From assembly GCA_013076295.1 (NCBI GenBank), contig RQOL01000882.1, positions 434,001 through 498,000 of the forward strand: 64,000 bases of DNA. The letters are read 5' to 3'. Shown here piece by piece: positions 47,840 through 60,800 of this stretch. The translations under genes and the position numbers were made by a program. Origin of the DNA: Sanderia malayensis. Lineage: Eukaryota; Cnidaria; Scyphozoa; Semaeostomeae; Pelagiidae. How positions within the stretch are numbered: the stretch's first letter is position 1; each line of letters starts with the position of its first letter. The notes below the pieces were generated by a model. It was not told where the DNA came from and ran no database searches. It was given only the letters and a program-made list of their open reading frames with translations.

Positions 47840-49302
47840 ATGAATCAATTGATCGTAACAGCACTGTTAGCATGTGTAAGTCTTTTGAATATCTTTGTTA
47901 TTTACCCCTGTTTAATGCCACTTTTCAATGATGTTTGTATTATTCCTGTGCTGCGTTCCGGGGGGATGTGATAAACACACAGAGTTCATCGTTTTTGGGA
48001 AAATATGCGATTTGTTGGTAATTATCGACCAGTGAGAAACCAACCTTTGACCTCAAATGACTTTTACGTTTCTCCGCAATAGCAGAGATATTTATTGAAT
48101 TTTTTGGTATTTTTTCAGGTTATCGTAGGAGCAAGCGCCAGTGTAGAATGGCTTTGGCGTAAGTTGATATTTAAGACAATTATAACTACTTTCTAAGATC
48201 CTTTCAATAGCTCAAACAACTGTCTTTATTTTGACCGAATTCTGATCGGCATAGAAGACTCCTCTAACAACTCAAGTCTCTATTTTAACTGGATTCTGAT
48301 CAGCATAGAAGACTCTTTCAAACTCCTTTTGTTCAATTCGATTCAATTCAATATCGTTGGTTTCAATGCAATTCAATATCCTTCGCTTCTTTCAACAGCT
48401 TGTTACGGCCCTGGTCATTTCCCCGACCCATCTAGCTGCACCCACTTCATCCAATGTGATGACTTCGGAAAAGCCTTCAGAATGCCATGCGCACCGGGAA
48501 CCATGTGGGATGCGTACAAAAACACCTGCGTTCATTACGACCACACGAAATGCTCTTATTGGGGATATGGATATTACGGAAAATATATCAATTACAACAG
48601 TAAGTATCAACCACCGTGCTACTATGATAAAGTAAATTGAGACTAACTGTGCATGTACACAATTGACGGGGGCAACATACGTAAATTGATGAGAGCAAGT
48701 CTGAGTTTTACACACTTTTTTATAGCAATACTCTGGATTTCGCTGAGCTTTAATTTTTTGTATTTTTTTTTTTAATTTTCATTGCTTTTGGCAATTTTCA
48801 GCCTCGATATTCTTATAAATATTATTCCTACAAAAAAGAGTCTAACAAGTAAACTTGAGTCCGAGTTTTACACTACACCAGCATTTATCTCACGCCCTGC
48901 CATTATTATTCTATCACAGAGTGCTACAAACACGGACCTGGATATTACCCGGACCCATACAATTGCAACAAATTCATTCAGTGTGATAATTTTGGCAAGA
49001 GCTTCCACCTGACCTGCCCAACTGGATTACACTTCAACCCGAAGCACAGCGTATGCGACTGGCCCGCAAATGTCGCTTGTCCCTACAAATATTCAAACAA
49101 CCACTACAAACCATACTACGGATCACATCATTCTGCATACTCCCGTAAGTCATGTTCAATCTGTCCTTTAACCTCTTTTTGTGATCGTTGATATGTCCTT
49201 TGACCTTTCTCTGGCCTCCAACTTGTCTTTTGACCTCTGTTTGTGTCAGTCAATTTGTCCTTTAACCTTTATCTGCGGTCGTCAATCTGTCTTTATCTAT
49301 CG

Positions 49303-49350
<48 letters not shown>

Positions 49351-49999
49351 CGTTATGGCCGTCAATCTCTCTTTTAAGCTCTCTTTGTAGTCGTCAACCC
49401 GTCCTTTAACCTCTTTTTATGACCTTAAACATGTCCTTTGACCTCTCTCTGTGATCGTCGATCTGTCCCTTATCTTCCCATTGGCTGTTAATCTATGTTC
49501 TACTTGTCTCTAACCATCAATATGTCCCTTTTATCACATGATTCTAAAATCTTGACATTTGTCCTTTGACCCTAATAAAACATATTCCCACTGAACAATT
49601 TCATCCTTTGATCTCGATACAACAACTTCACGCACACAATTTGCCCTTTGACCTTAAAACAATAATTTGACCTTTCACCTTTGCATGATGACCTTGTTTT
49701 CACTCAGTGTTTTTACTTTGTTTTCACCCTATCTTGTAGACTGCGTCGCTGGCTACCCTGGCTACAAGCCCTACCCCCATGACTGCAGCAAATTTATCCA
49801 ATGCGACAACTTTGGAAAGGCCTTCCTCCAACAGTGCCCATCCGGTCTTTACTTCAACCCGAAGAACAACGTATGTGACTACAAGCAGAACGTCGCATGT
49901 GCTACCACGTACGGAGACCAGGTTGAGGAAGAAGACAAAATGTTGGAAAATGAAGATGATGATGATATCATGGAAAATGAAGATGATGATGACAAGTAA
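47840..49999 (+). CDS. Secreted protein with three chitin-binding (peritrophin-A) domains, copy A
   Basis: Five exons (47840-47875, 48119-48158, 48399-48599, 48920-49144, 49740-49999) give 253 residues. Exon 1 (MNQLIVTALLAC) plus exon 2 (VIVGASASVEWLW) form the signal peptide and spacer. Exons 3, 4 and 5 each encode one CBM14/peritrophin-A domain, each with six cysteines and the motif FIQCD(D/N)FGKAF; they begin in the same phase, so whole domains were duplicated as exons. The C-terminal tail is strongly acidic (EDDDDIMENEDDDDK). Such domains bind chitin or mucin-like matrices outside the cell, for example in cuticle, gut lining, mucus or skeletal matrix; an acidic tail would suit calcium binding. 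The gene has a tandem duplicate at 51629-53660. Confidence 0.88.
49302..49351 (+). repeat. (CTAT)n microsatellite
   Basis: About 12 CTAT units in intron 4 of copy A. Around it, 49140-49680, are irregular TTTGACCTCT-type repeats. Confidence 0.95.
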
Positions 50000-50194
50000 A
50001 TAAACAATTTGATGAAGATCAGTGAAAATCAGTATGAAGATTGATAGCCGTGTTTAATTCAACTTTGATCAAATTTAGTTCCTTTTCTATTTATCAACTT
50101 ATGTAATGCCTAGCCTCGTTCTAAGTTCAATCAATCTTTCATTTAATAACCGCAAGAAATTCTGTTGTTCTTTCTGATTCACCCCCTGTCAGGT

Positions 50195-50385
50195 TTTTCT
50201 GGTCTTTTTGAAATGCACTTAGTCCATTGATAAACATTACGAAGTGATAAATTTCCAGGGGGGTAATTTTTATCCCGGAAGGTCCATTTAGTCCATTGAT
50301 AAATGATACGAAATGATATATTTCCAGAAGGTAAAGTGTCTTACTATATTGTCTCATTCTGTCACCCCTGGAAGGTCCAAATAAC
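50195..50385 (-). repeat. CCCCTGGAA-family dispersed repeat, two copies
   Basis: Two copies with TAGTCCATTGATAAACATTA, TTTCCAGGGGGGTAAT and CACCCCTGGAAGGTCC. They match the units at 60.3-60.7 kb. Confidence 0.75.
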
Positions 50386-50749
50386 GTAAAGACGATGGAA
50401 CCTGCGTAAGTAAACCAAAAAATTTGATAAACAGTGGTGACAAATTTCCTCATTCATTCCTTTAACAAAAACAAGGAACTTGCCTAAAGTGACGTGGTGC
50501 CTACAACGACGTATAGCAAGTTAATAATAAGGAAGGGAAAATTACAAATATTGTGCAAGAATCAATGAATGAATTAAGAAACCTCCACTATTTTGTGACC
50601 CAGGGGTGTTTTTACCCCTCCTGCAGTCTTTCTGGGTTAAATGACTAAGAAACGGACTTGAGCACTTGGTGAAATGAAGATATTTTGGTGCATACTAGCG
50701 ATGCGTGGCTAATCTAATGACGGCGCTGATTGAAAGTAAGTACGCATAC

Positions 50750-50967
50750 CGTATTTCCTCTAATTAGCGCCTACCCTCTTTTAACCGCCCTACTCTAATT
50801 AGCGCCCACCCTTTTTAACCGCCCCCTCCAATAAGCGCCCAACCTAAAATCAACAAGTATGAGCCAATTCTTAAATTCTCACTGTTTTGTTCAAATAATT
50901 TTGCAGAATACTTTTCTAATTTGCAAAATATTTTATAAGCACCCCGGCGCTTATTAGAGGAAATACG
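50750..50967. mobile_element. MITE with CGTATTTCCTCTAAT ends
   Basis: The left end CGTATTTCCTCTAATTAGCG and the inverse complement of the right end (CGTATTTCCTCTAATAAGCG) differ by one base over 20. Length about 218 bp. Inside are GCGCCCACCC-type repeats. No target duplication is obvious. Confidence 0.75.
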
Positions 50968-51628
50968 CTATATCATACTGGATAGCCACTTCAGCTATGA
51001 TAGCTGTTATCAATGTGGGTCCAGTTGGTATAAACCCTTAACCCCAGAAATTCTGGGTACTCATTTACCGACCTTGAAAGTATGGATAGCTGAGTTGGTT
51101 GACAGCTTGTAGTTCGTGGTTCGTGGACCATACGTAGATTTGAACCAGTGAAGGCATGGCCTTTATAAAATCAAAACCAGCTCCTTAACAACCGGAACTC
51201 TTCCGCAACATTGAGCCCTGGCGAAAATTGTGAATTTAACTTTGATAGTTTTCAGTTATTGCAAGAATGGCAATTATTAAAATCCCGCATGGTGTGGAGA
51301 AGGTCAATATATATCATAACGAAACTTGGAACTCGAAATTCGACCTCAATTTCGAATTTCGAACTCGAAAATCGACCTCATCGAATGAAATGGGTTTTAA
51401 TTAATGCAGTGGGTTTTAATTAATGCAGTTAATCCGCCGCAAGCAATGTTAATCCGTACCACGCATGCGTTCCAATGCCTTTACAGAAGGGTATAAAGGT
51501 GAGCTTCAAAGGATTGCTTCCACGCAAATCACCTTGCGATTGCAGTAAAAGGTCACTTTCCAAGTGTAAGGTTAAAGTTCAAACATCGAAGCAACAGAGA
51601 TCAGAGATCGAAGATCAATTATATAAAG

Positions 51629-53660
51629 ATGAATATGATTATTGTAACAACGCTTTTGGCGTGTGTGAGTATACTATTGTTTATAATATTTTACCCCCTG
51701 GAAATATAACATTTCGTATTGTTTATCAATGGACTAAGTGGACCTTCAAGGGGTGACAGTATGAGATAAAATAGTCAGACACTTTACCTGTTAGGCATTG
51801 ACCAAACAAGCCTTCCAGGGGAAGATCAAGTGTATTAAAACTGTCCTTTTTTTATCTCAGGCCTTCTTGGAAGTTCAATCAACCGGCCACAAATCAGGAT
51901 ATTGGCGTAAGTTTGCTCCTTTAACAACTGTATCTACTTTGACTCAATTCTGATCAGCATAGAAGACTCCTTTAACAACTCAAACAACTGTCTATACTTT
52001 GACTCAATTCTGATCAGTATAGAAAACTCCATCGTTAACATCTCGACCTCAATCCATCAATCCTTGACACGAATCCGTACCAATCCATCAATCCTCAGCG
52101 TGAATCCATACCAATCCATCAATCCTTGACATGAATCCGTACCAATCCATCACTGGCATCTCGACATCAACCCATCAATTCTTGACATGAGTCCTTATCA
52201 TTCCATCAATCCTTGACATGAATCCGTACCAATCCATCAATTCTTGGCATGAATCCATACCAATCCATCAATTCTTGGCATGAATCCATACCAATCCATC
52301 AATCCTTGACATGAATTCATATCAATACATCGTTAACATCTTGTTATTTTCATAGCTTGCTATAGGCCTGGCCACTTTCCCTACCCATGGAACTGCAACT
52401 ACTTCGTCCAGTGCGACGACTTTGGCAAAGCCTTTCTCCGTCCCTGTGCCAAAGGAACATTGTTCGACCCACGAATTGGCAATTGCAACCACGCTAACAT
52501 GGTCAACTGCAACAATTGGGGCTGGGGACTTTGGGGAAAATACATCATTTACAACAGTAAGTATCAACCCCCTTTGACACTATGATGAAGCAAATTGAAA
52601 CTAACTGAACTTGTAAATAATTGCCGGGGGTAACATACGTAAATTGATGGTGTAAACCAAATGTATTGAACATGTAAACAAGTTACGGAGTTATCATACG
52701 AAGATAGGTTATGGCAACTTGAGTCCCAGTTTTAGACACTTTTTTATAAAAATATTTTTTCTTTTGCTGAACCTCGACTATTTTCTATTGTTACTCTTAA
52801 ATTTCCATTGTTTTTTTGGCGATTTTGAGCCCCGGTATCCTCATAAAATTATTCCTATAAAAACATCTAGCATATAAATTTGAGTCCGAATTTTACACTA
52901 TACCAGCAATTATCTCACACCCTGTTATTATTCCTATATCACAGAGTGCTACAAGCATGGACCTGGATATTACCCAGACCCATACAATTGCAACAAATTC
53001 ATTCAATGTGATAATTTTGGCAAAGGTTTCCACATGACCTGTCCAACTGGATTACATTTCAACCCAAAATACAGCGTATGTGATTGGCCAAGAAATGTCA
53101 ACTGTATCTATCAACATTATGGTGGCTACAACTACAATCCCTTCTACGGACCACACTATTTATCTTACAAACGTAAGTTTGGCTCAATGACATTTTGACC
53201 TTTTTTGACCTTTAATCTGTCCTTTGACCATTCTCCAACGTGTCCTTTGACCTGTCTCTAGCAGTTTAATCTATTCGTTTTCCCACTGTTTTTATGTCAT
53301 GGCATTCATTTCTTGACCTCAATAGAACTACTTCACACACACTATCTGTCCTTTGACCTTAATACAACAATTAACTCTTAATAATTTGACCTTTCACCTT
53401 TGCATGATGACCTTTCCTCTTACGACATCTTCTCCCTTGTAGTCTGCGTCAAGGGCTACCCTGGTTACAAGCCCCACCCAAAGAGCTGCAATAAATTCAT
53501 CCAATGTGACAACTTCGGAAAAGCATTCGTACACGCATGCCCAGTTGGTTTGAACTTCAACCCGAAAAACAACGTCTGCGACTATCCCGCTAACGTCTCA
53601 TGCGAAGGCTCATACAAAGACGAAATTGCGGAGGAGGAAATCACTGAAGAGATGAAATAA
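51629..53660 (+). CDS. Secreted protein with three chitin-binding (peritrophin-A) domains, copy B
   Basis: Five exons (51629-51664, 51861-51906, 52356-52556, 52945-53172, 53443-53660) give 242 residues in the same layout as copy A: signal peptide MNMIIVTTLLAC on exon 1, then a spacer, three six-cysteine domains on exons 3-5 (FVQCDDFGKAF, FIQCDNFGKGF, FIQCDNFGKAF) and a short acidic tail (DEIAEEEITEEMK). Exon lengths match copy A (36, about 45, 201, about 226, about 220-260). Introns 3 and 4 are also alike in sequence, so the duplication is fairly recent. Copy B lacks the Asp-rich ending of copy A. Intron 1 carries a CCCCTGGAA-family repeat (51690-51810) and intron 2 two further repeats. Confidence 0.88.
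51690..51810 (+). repeat. CCCCTGGAA-family repeat in intron 1 of copy B
   Basis: TTACCCCCTGGAAATATAAC, TATCAATGGACTAAGTGGAC and TTCAAGGGGTGACAG bound this copy; it ends in GTCAGACACTTTACC, which in the tandem block at 60 kb joins the next unit. Confidence 0.75.
51915..52330 (+). repeat. Two tandem repeats in intron 2 of copy B
   Basis: First, about two reverse copies of the 60-bp ShKT-intron repeat (CTTTGACTCAATTCTGATCA, to about 52030). Then about nine units of roughly 31 bases with CAATCCATCAATCCTTGACA and TGAATCCATAC (52040-52330). Confidence 0.85.
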
Positions 53661-54891
53661 ATTATTGAAGCGAAAACTTGATGCTTTCTATACTTTGATA
53701 ATTCTGTATTAATCAGTTACTAATTTCAATTGCTTTTCTATCGCTTACTTGACTTTTGGTTGCGCTAATTATTACTATTATAAGTCTGATAATTTCTATG
53801 ATAATTATGATAATTATGTTGAGTCAATTTGACTGTTGTTGGAAACATAAATTTAAATTGTTAATGAAACAATGTGTTATTATCTCTGACTCCTCCACAA
53901 GGTCAACTAAAAAACCATCCTCCGCAGCGTCGATTTAAAATGGTTGGTTAAAGAATCCTGCTCCATTGTTCTAATAGAAAGGACTAATAGGAAGGTGTCA
54001 CAGGATTCGATGATTAAGAAATTTATCCAAGTTTAGTTAAGGAAGGCGGCAAACCTAAAGTCGAAACTCTCTTTAAAAATGTTTATTTGAAGAACGCTGT
54101 TCTACTCAAACCACAGGCTTTGCTTCAATGCCCATCAGCCTCGCTAGTTGAAACACTTCAAGAACTAAATACTGGAGATAGAATTAAAATATCTGGCTAC
54201 ATCAGTAGATACAATCACCCCTGAAATTTTCATTAAATCTGTTCATTTACAATAGAGAGTGGTGTAATTCCAGGGGGTAAGTGTCAAATAATCAAAATTT
54301 ATACCTTCCATTTTGGAATTCTAAAATCGAAAATCGAAAATTCTAAAATCGAATGTCGAATCATAGAACTTCGTCGTAACACGTTCCATTCACTCGTCGC
54401 GTGTGGGAAGCACTGTCAGCTATTTGACAACCCAAAAGTCAAGATTATTCTAAATGTTCAGTTAAAATATGTAATGTACATTTAATTTAATCCTGAATTA
54501 CTTTACTCGGCACAAGATAATTTCAGTGACAGCAAAAAATATATGCAAGGTTTAAATCTCATTATTTATATCATTATATCATAATTGAGTTAGAAATGTT
54601 AATTACTTTATTTATTATTCTACAATTCTATTTATAAATTTATATATAACATTTATCTAACAAATTCCTATAAAATCTTAATTCTTTACGAAGACATTTA
54701 TTTGTAACTTCCAACTTTTGGATTTTCGTAACATTCAAGGAATTTAATTTGTCCTGGTTCATTTTGAGCTCAAAAGCAGCTGTCAAAGTTCAGTGTCTGC
54801 ACTGTGTGCGTCCGTCGGACAGCATATACGATATCATAGTGCAACGAAATACTGCAACAAATTGCTTACCTTGCCTCCCTGTGTCGCATTG
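53661..54891. other. Intergenic region between copy B and the WSC gene
   Basis: AT-rich DNA where the plus-strand copy B and the minus-strand WSC gene converge. It holds a diverged CCCCTGGAA-family copy at 54215-54285 and a poly-AT stretch near 54540-54680. No gene seen. Confidence 0.5.
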
Positions 54892-57800
54892 TTATGAGTT
54901 GACTATTTCGCTTAGCTCATCATCGAGTTGGTCATCTTCTGGCACGTTTCTATGATTTCGTGATAGCATTTTCTCTCCTTTAAACTCATCTTGCTCTGAA
55001 TTTCGTTTGAAATGCTCCTTGAGGATGCTGGGAACGGCCTGTTGGCTGTTGAAGGCGTTCTCAAGATCGTCCAACTCAGCGCCTCGCTTTGAAATTTCTC
55101 GCCTCGCTCTCGAGTAATCGGCATTGCTCACAGGGAGGTCTGGGAGTGAATTGATAGCCGTTTCAGCTTTCTTATTGGCTGTTGGATGACTCTGAGCGTA
55201 TGATTTGATTTCATTGCGAATTGATGACGTCAAATCTAGATGAATAAAGATTTAAATCAATGAGTTGATATTGTTTATTGTTTCACAACCTTCTCTACTG
55301 TTGCGTCCTTTCTTTTAAGCCAATTTCTTACTCTACCAAGTCACTGTCTCCACTAAACCAATCCTCTCTATTAAACCACCCTTTCTATTGAACCACCCTT
55401 TCTATTAAACCACCCTCTCTATTAAACCACCTTCTCTATTAAACAACCCTCTTTATTAAACCACCCTTTTTATTAAACCACCCTCTTTATTAAACCATCT
55501 TCTCTATTAAACCATTCTCTCTAATAAACCATCCTCTCTATTAAACCACCCTCTCTAACAATCCACCTTCTTTAATAAACCACCTTCTCTATAAAACCAC
55601 CCTCTCAACTAAACCACCCTCTCTTTTAAACCATCCTCTCTAATAAACCTCCCTCTTTATTAAACCACCCTCTCTACTAAACCACCCCCTTTATTAAACC
55701 ACCCTCTCTACTAAACCACAACAACATTTTTTATTAAATGCTCTCTCCTACCTCGCAACAGCCCATATACTATAACAACGGTGTAAAATTTTATTTCATG
55801 AACCTTTTAGCTTATTAGCAGCTGTTGTTTGAATCTCGCCCCGAATATCTTTCATAACCTCGTCTCTTTTATCTGGCGATGACCTCAACTCGGAGGCGAT
55901 GTCATCCTTCAGGTCTCTCACTGAATCTTCAAAGCCTTTGATCGTCGACTGCTCTTTGTACAAGTTTACAACTAGCGACATTAGCTTTTCAACGCCTGAA
56001 AGGGAAGGATATCAGGGCCAGAGGTCAGATTCCAAAGGTCGAAGTTCACAGTTCATTGCTCTCTTTGTACAAGCTTATAACTAATGACATTAGCTTTTCA
56101 ATGCTTGCATAGAAAGGATGTCAGGGTCAGAGGTCAGGGCAAGAAAGGCTAAAGGTCGAAGTTCATTGCTCTCTTTGTAGAGATTTACAACTAACAAAAT
56201 TAGCTTTTTAAAGTCTAAAATAAGGGGTCAAAGATGAAAGGTCAAATTTCAAACCTTTTTCAACATGACTCCTCAGTTGAGGGTGCTCCTTCTTTTCTGC
56301 ATCTCTCTATTAAATAATAAACAAATAAAATCAATAATTAATTATTTCAGTCAAGATCATGAAATATATTATATGTGAGTATGGTCGAAGTAAGGTCTTA
56401 ACAATGAAATAAATTTTCAGAAGCTTAACTTGCGATAAGTAGTTTAAAGTGTCATGAGTGTAAATTCAAACATTATACTCTTCATTATTCTATTAGTTTC
56501 CAATCCAACTTTCCAATTTCAACAATTGGACAGTTTTCAGAAAAACTTTTGATGAAAATAGAGTAATGACTTAAAAGTGGACTGCTCTTATATGCGGGGT
56601 ATTTACTGTAATAGCAGTAAAATAGAGGGTAAACAACACGAAAATATATTGGTGCACATACCCTTGAAATTCTTCCCTCCTTTTCGCTATTTGCATCAGA
56701 AAAGTCAGCCTCGACTTCATGATCTTCTGAACCTCGTGATGATCTTTTGATTTCATGTTCTGCAGCATGTTCTGCGTCAGTCTCTTCGTTCAACAATCGA
56801 GCAAAGTCCATTTCACTGACCTCGTCATCTGATAAGATCAAGAGGTCAAAAGGTCAAAAGGTCAAAGGTAATATTTTTGTGATAATTATTATCCACGGAG
56901 CTCTAAGGTCATACGATGAAATGGTCATAAAATCACAGTACATCAAAAGTCATGGGTTACTTCAACGTGATAGGCCACAGGTTATGGGTCAAATCATCAT
57001 TATATTTGAAAGGTTTTGATTTAGATCAAAACATTAAAATAGGTCATGGATCAATTCAGTTCAATTGAAGATTGCAGAAAACCAAAACTGAACATCAAAA
57101 ATATCAAAAGCGATAAGTGAGAATTTAAAAGGTCAAAGGTCAAAGGTCAAAGGTCACCTTCTTTGATGCTTCTTTTGACCTGAGCATGATTCTCCCCCCT
57201 CGCTGCCATCTTCTTCACCCCATCAGTCTCTTCTTCTCCTTCATCATCATCATCTTCCAATGATCTCCTCTTCCTTATCGAAATGCTGTTCTCCTCTTTG
57301 ACCGAAACGCTCTCGAGACTACCAGTCTCGGTTGCATTTAGTTGAACAGGAAGTGACGTATTTGATGTTGAAAGCGAGGCATTGGAGAGCAAAGGAGATG
57401 AAACGTTGCCAAGAGCAACCGTACTGTTCTCCGCAACTGTTTCGGTTGATGCGTTTAACGCGCTGGGTGTAATACTCGATGTACCATTGCTTAAAATGGT
57501 CGAGTTGGTCACCTGCAAATTAAACAAGAATTTTACACAATTGCGTCATCCAGGGATGGTTCTTTTAATGCAGTCAGATGCAATAAAAAGATGAAATACT
57601 TCCAGACGGTAAAGTGTTAAGCATAGCTTCGTTCAGCCTCATGTTGTCCCAAATAATCTCATTCAACAATTTGTTCTATCGAGCCCTCCTCTACATTAAA
57701 CCAACTTCTCTACTAAACCACCTTCTTTACTAAACCACCTTCTTTACTAAACCACCTTCTCTATTGAACCATCCTCTCTATTAAACCATCTTCTGTATCA

Positions 57801-60800
57801 AACCATCTTCGCTATTAAACCATCCTCTCTATTAAACCACCTTCTCTATTAAACCACCTTCTCTATTAAACCATCCTCTCTATTAAACCATCCTCTCTAT
57901 TAAACCATCTTCTCTATTAAACCACCCTCTCTATTAAACCATCCTCTCTATTAAACCATCTTCTCTATTAAACCACCCTCTCTATTAAACCATCCTCTCT
58001 ATTAAACCATCCTCTCTATTAAACCATCTTCTCTATTAAACCACCCTCTCTATTAAACCATCCTCTCTATTAAACCATCCTCTCTATTAAACCATCTTCT
58101 CTATTAAACCATCCTCTCTATTAAACCATCTTCTCTATTAAACCACCCTCTCTATTAAACCATCCTCTCTATTAAACCATCCTCTCTATTAAACCATCTT
58201 CTCTATTAAACCACCCTCTCTATTAAACCATCCTCTCTATTAAACCATCCTCTCTATTAAACCATCTTCTCTATTAAACCACCCTCTCTATTAAACCATC
58301 CTCTCTATTAAACCACCCTCTCTATTAAACCACTCTCTCTATCAAACCATATTCTCTATCAAACCACCTTCTCTATAAAACCATTCTCTCAACTAAACCA
58401 ATCCTCTATATTAAACCATCCTTTCTATTAAACCACCTTCTCTATTAAACCATCTTCTCTATTAAACCATCCTCTCTATTAAACCATATTCTCTATCAAA
58501 CCACCTTCTCTATTAAACCATTCTCTCAACTAAACCAATCCTCTATATTAAACCATCCTTTCTATTAAACCACCTTCTCTATTAAACCATCTTCTCTATT
58601 AAACCAATCCTCTATATTAAACCATCCTCTCTACTAAACCACCTTCTCTATTAAACCATTCTCTCAACTAAACCAATCCTCTATATTAAACCATCCTCTC
58701 TACTAAATCACCTTCTCTATTAAACCAACCTCCCTATTAAACCATCTTCTCTCCTAAACCACCTTCTCTATTAAACCATCCTCTCTATTAAACCACTCTC
58801 TCTATCAAACCATATTCTCTATCAAACCACCTTCTCTATTAAACCATTCTCTCAACTAAACCAATCCTCTATATTAAACCATCCTCTCTATTAAACCACC
58901 TTCTCTATTAAACCATCTTCTCTATTAAACCACCCTCTCTATTAAACCATCCTCTCTATTAAACCATCCTCTCTATTAAACCACCTTCTCTATTAAACCA
59001 CCCTCTCTATTAAACCATCCTCTCTATTAAACCATCCTCTCTATTAAACCATCTTCTCTCCTAAACCACCTTCTCTATTAACCATCCTCTCTATTAAACC
59101 ACTCTCTCTATCAAACCATATTCTCTATCAAACCACCTTCTCTATTAAACCATTCTCTCAACTAAACCAATCCTCTATATTAAACCATCCTCTCTATTAA
59201 ACCACCTTCTCTATTAAACCATCTTCTCTATTAAACCACCCTCTCTATTAAACCATCCTCTCTATTAAACCATCCTCTCTATTAAACCACCTTCTCTATT
59301 AAACCACCCTCTCTATTAAACCATCCTCTCTATTAAACCATCCTCTCTATTAAACCATCTTCTCTATTAAACCACCCTCTCTATTAAACCATCCTCTCTA
59401 TTAAACCACCCTCTCTATTAAACCACTCTCTCTATCAAACCATATTCTCTATCAAACCACCTTCTCTATTAAACCATCTTCTCTATTAAACCACCTTCTC
59501 TATTAAACCATCTTCTCTATTAAACCACCTTCTCTATTAAACCATCCTCTCTATTAAACCATCTTCTCTATTAAACCACCTTCTCTATTAAACCATCCTC
59601 TCTACTAAACCACCTTCTCTATTAAACCATCCTCTCTACTGAACCACCTTCTCTATTAAACCATCCTCTATATAATTAAACCACCTTCTCTATTAAACCA
59701 CCCTCTCTATCAAACCACCTTTTTTATTAAACCATCCTCTCTATCAAACCATCCTCTAGATTAAACCATCCTCTCTATTAAACCACCTTCTCTATTAAAC
59801 CATCGTCTCTATTAAACCACCCTCTAGATTAAACCATCCTCTCTATTAGACCACCTTCTCTATTAAGCCCACATCTCTATTAAACCATCCTCTCTATTAA
59901 ACTATCCTCAATTTATTAACCTCAACAAGTCAGCCTCGTTTGTATGTAACCTCGTGCATATGTAACCCCAATAACATAAATCAGTACCTCTGTATTGTTG
60001 CCATTGGCGACAGCTTCGGTGACTTCTCTTTTACTAGGCCGTTTCACAACGTCTGCTGACTGCTTGGAGACTGGTAACAAAACCTTGACGGTGTCGGATA
60101 TGACGTCATTATCTGCAGCCGCTCTCTTCTTTTTGTCGTCATCATTTTTGCTGGGGTCCAAATCAAATCGGTTGATGAACTCCCCATCGCCAGATGCCCC
60201 CAAAGTCATGCGTCGGTACTCGAACTTCTGTTTGTCTGTGTGAGGAAGTTAATATAGCGTTTGATGAAGGCTTTCGTAGTTGCAAAAACGTAGCAAAAAT
60301 AACATTGATAAATGATGAAAAATGATATACTTCCAGGAGGTAAAGTGTGACTATATTGTCTCATGCTGTCACCCCTGGAAAGTCCATTTAGTCCATTGAT
60401 AAACAATGCGAAATGATATATTTCCAGGAGATAATGTGTCTAACAATATAGTGTCATACCGTCACCCCTGGAAGGTCCACTTATTTCATTGATAAACAAT
60501 ACGAAATCATACATTTCAGGAGGTAAAGTGTCTGACTATATTGTCTCATACTGTCACCCCTGGAAGGTCCATTTAGTCCATTGATAAACAATACGAAATC
60601 CTACATTTCCAGGAGACAAAGTGTCTGACTATATTGTCTCATACTGTCACCCCTGGAAGGTCCATTTAGTCCATTGATTAACAATACAAAATGATAAATT
60701 TCCAGGAGGTAAAGTCAGTATCAGCTAACATGATGTCAGCCCCGTCTTACAAACCCGGTATAATCGCGTTTCCCAATGCGCAAACCACGAAAGAAGGGGG

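Larger units (their letters stand above)
50000..51628. other. Intergenic region between the chitin-binding genes
   Basis: Contains copies of the CCCCTGGAA repeat at 50195-50385, a MITE at 50750-50967, a tRNA-like stretch near 51080-51150 and the proximal promoter of copy B (GTATAAAGG near 51489). No further gene is seen. Confidence 0.5.

Noticed and set aside
49181..49390. A 69-codon frame with repeated SIYL units.
   Set aside because: It is the translation of the CTAT microsatellite and TTGACC repeats within an intron.
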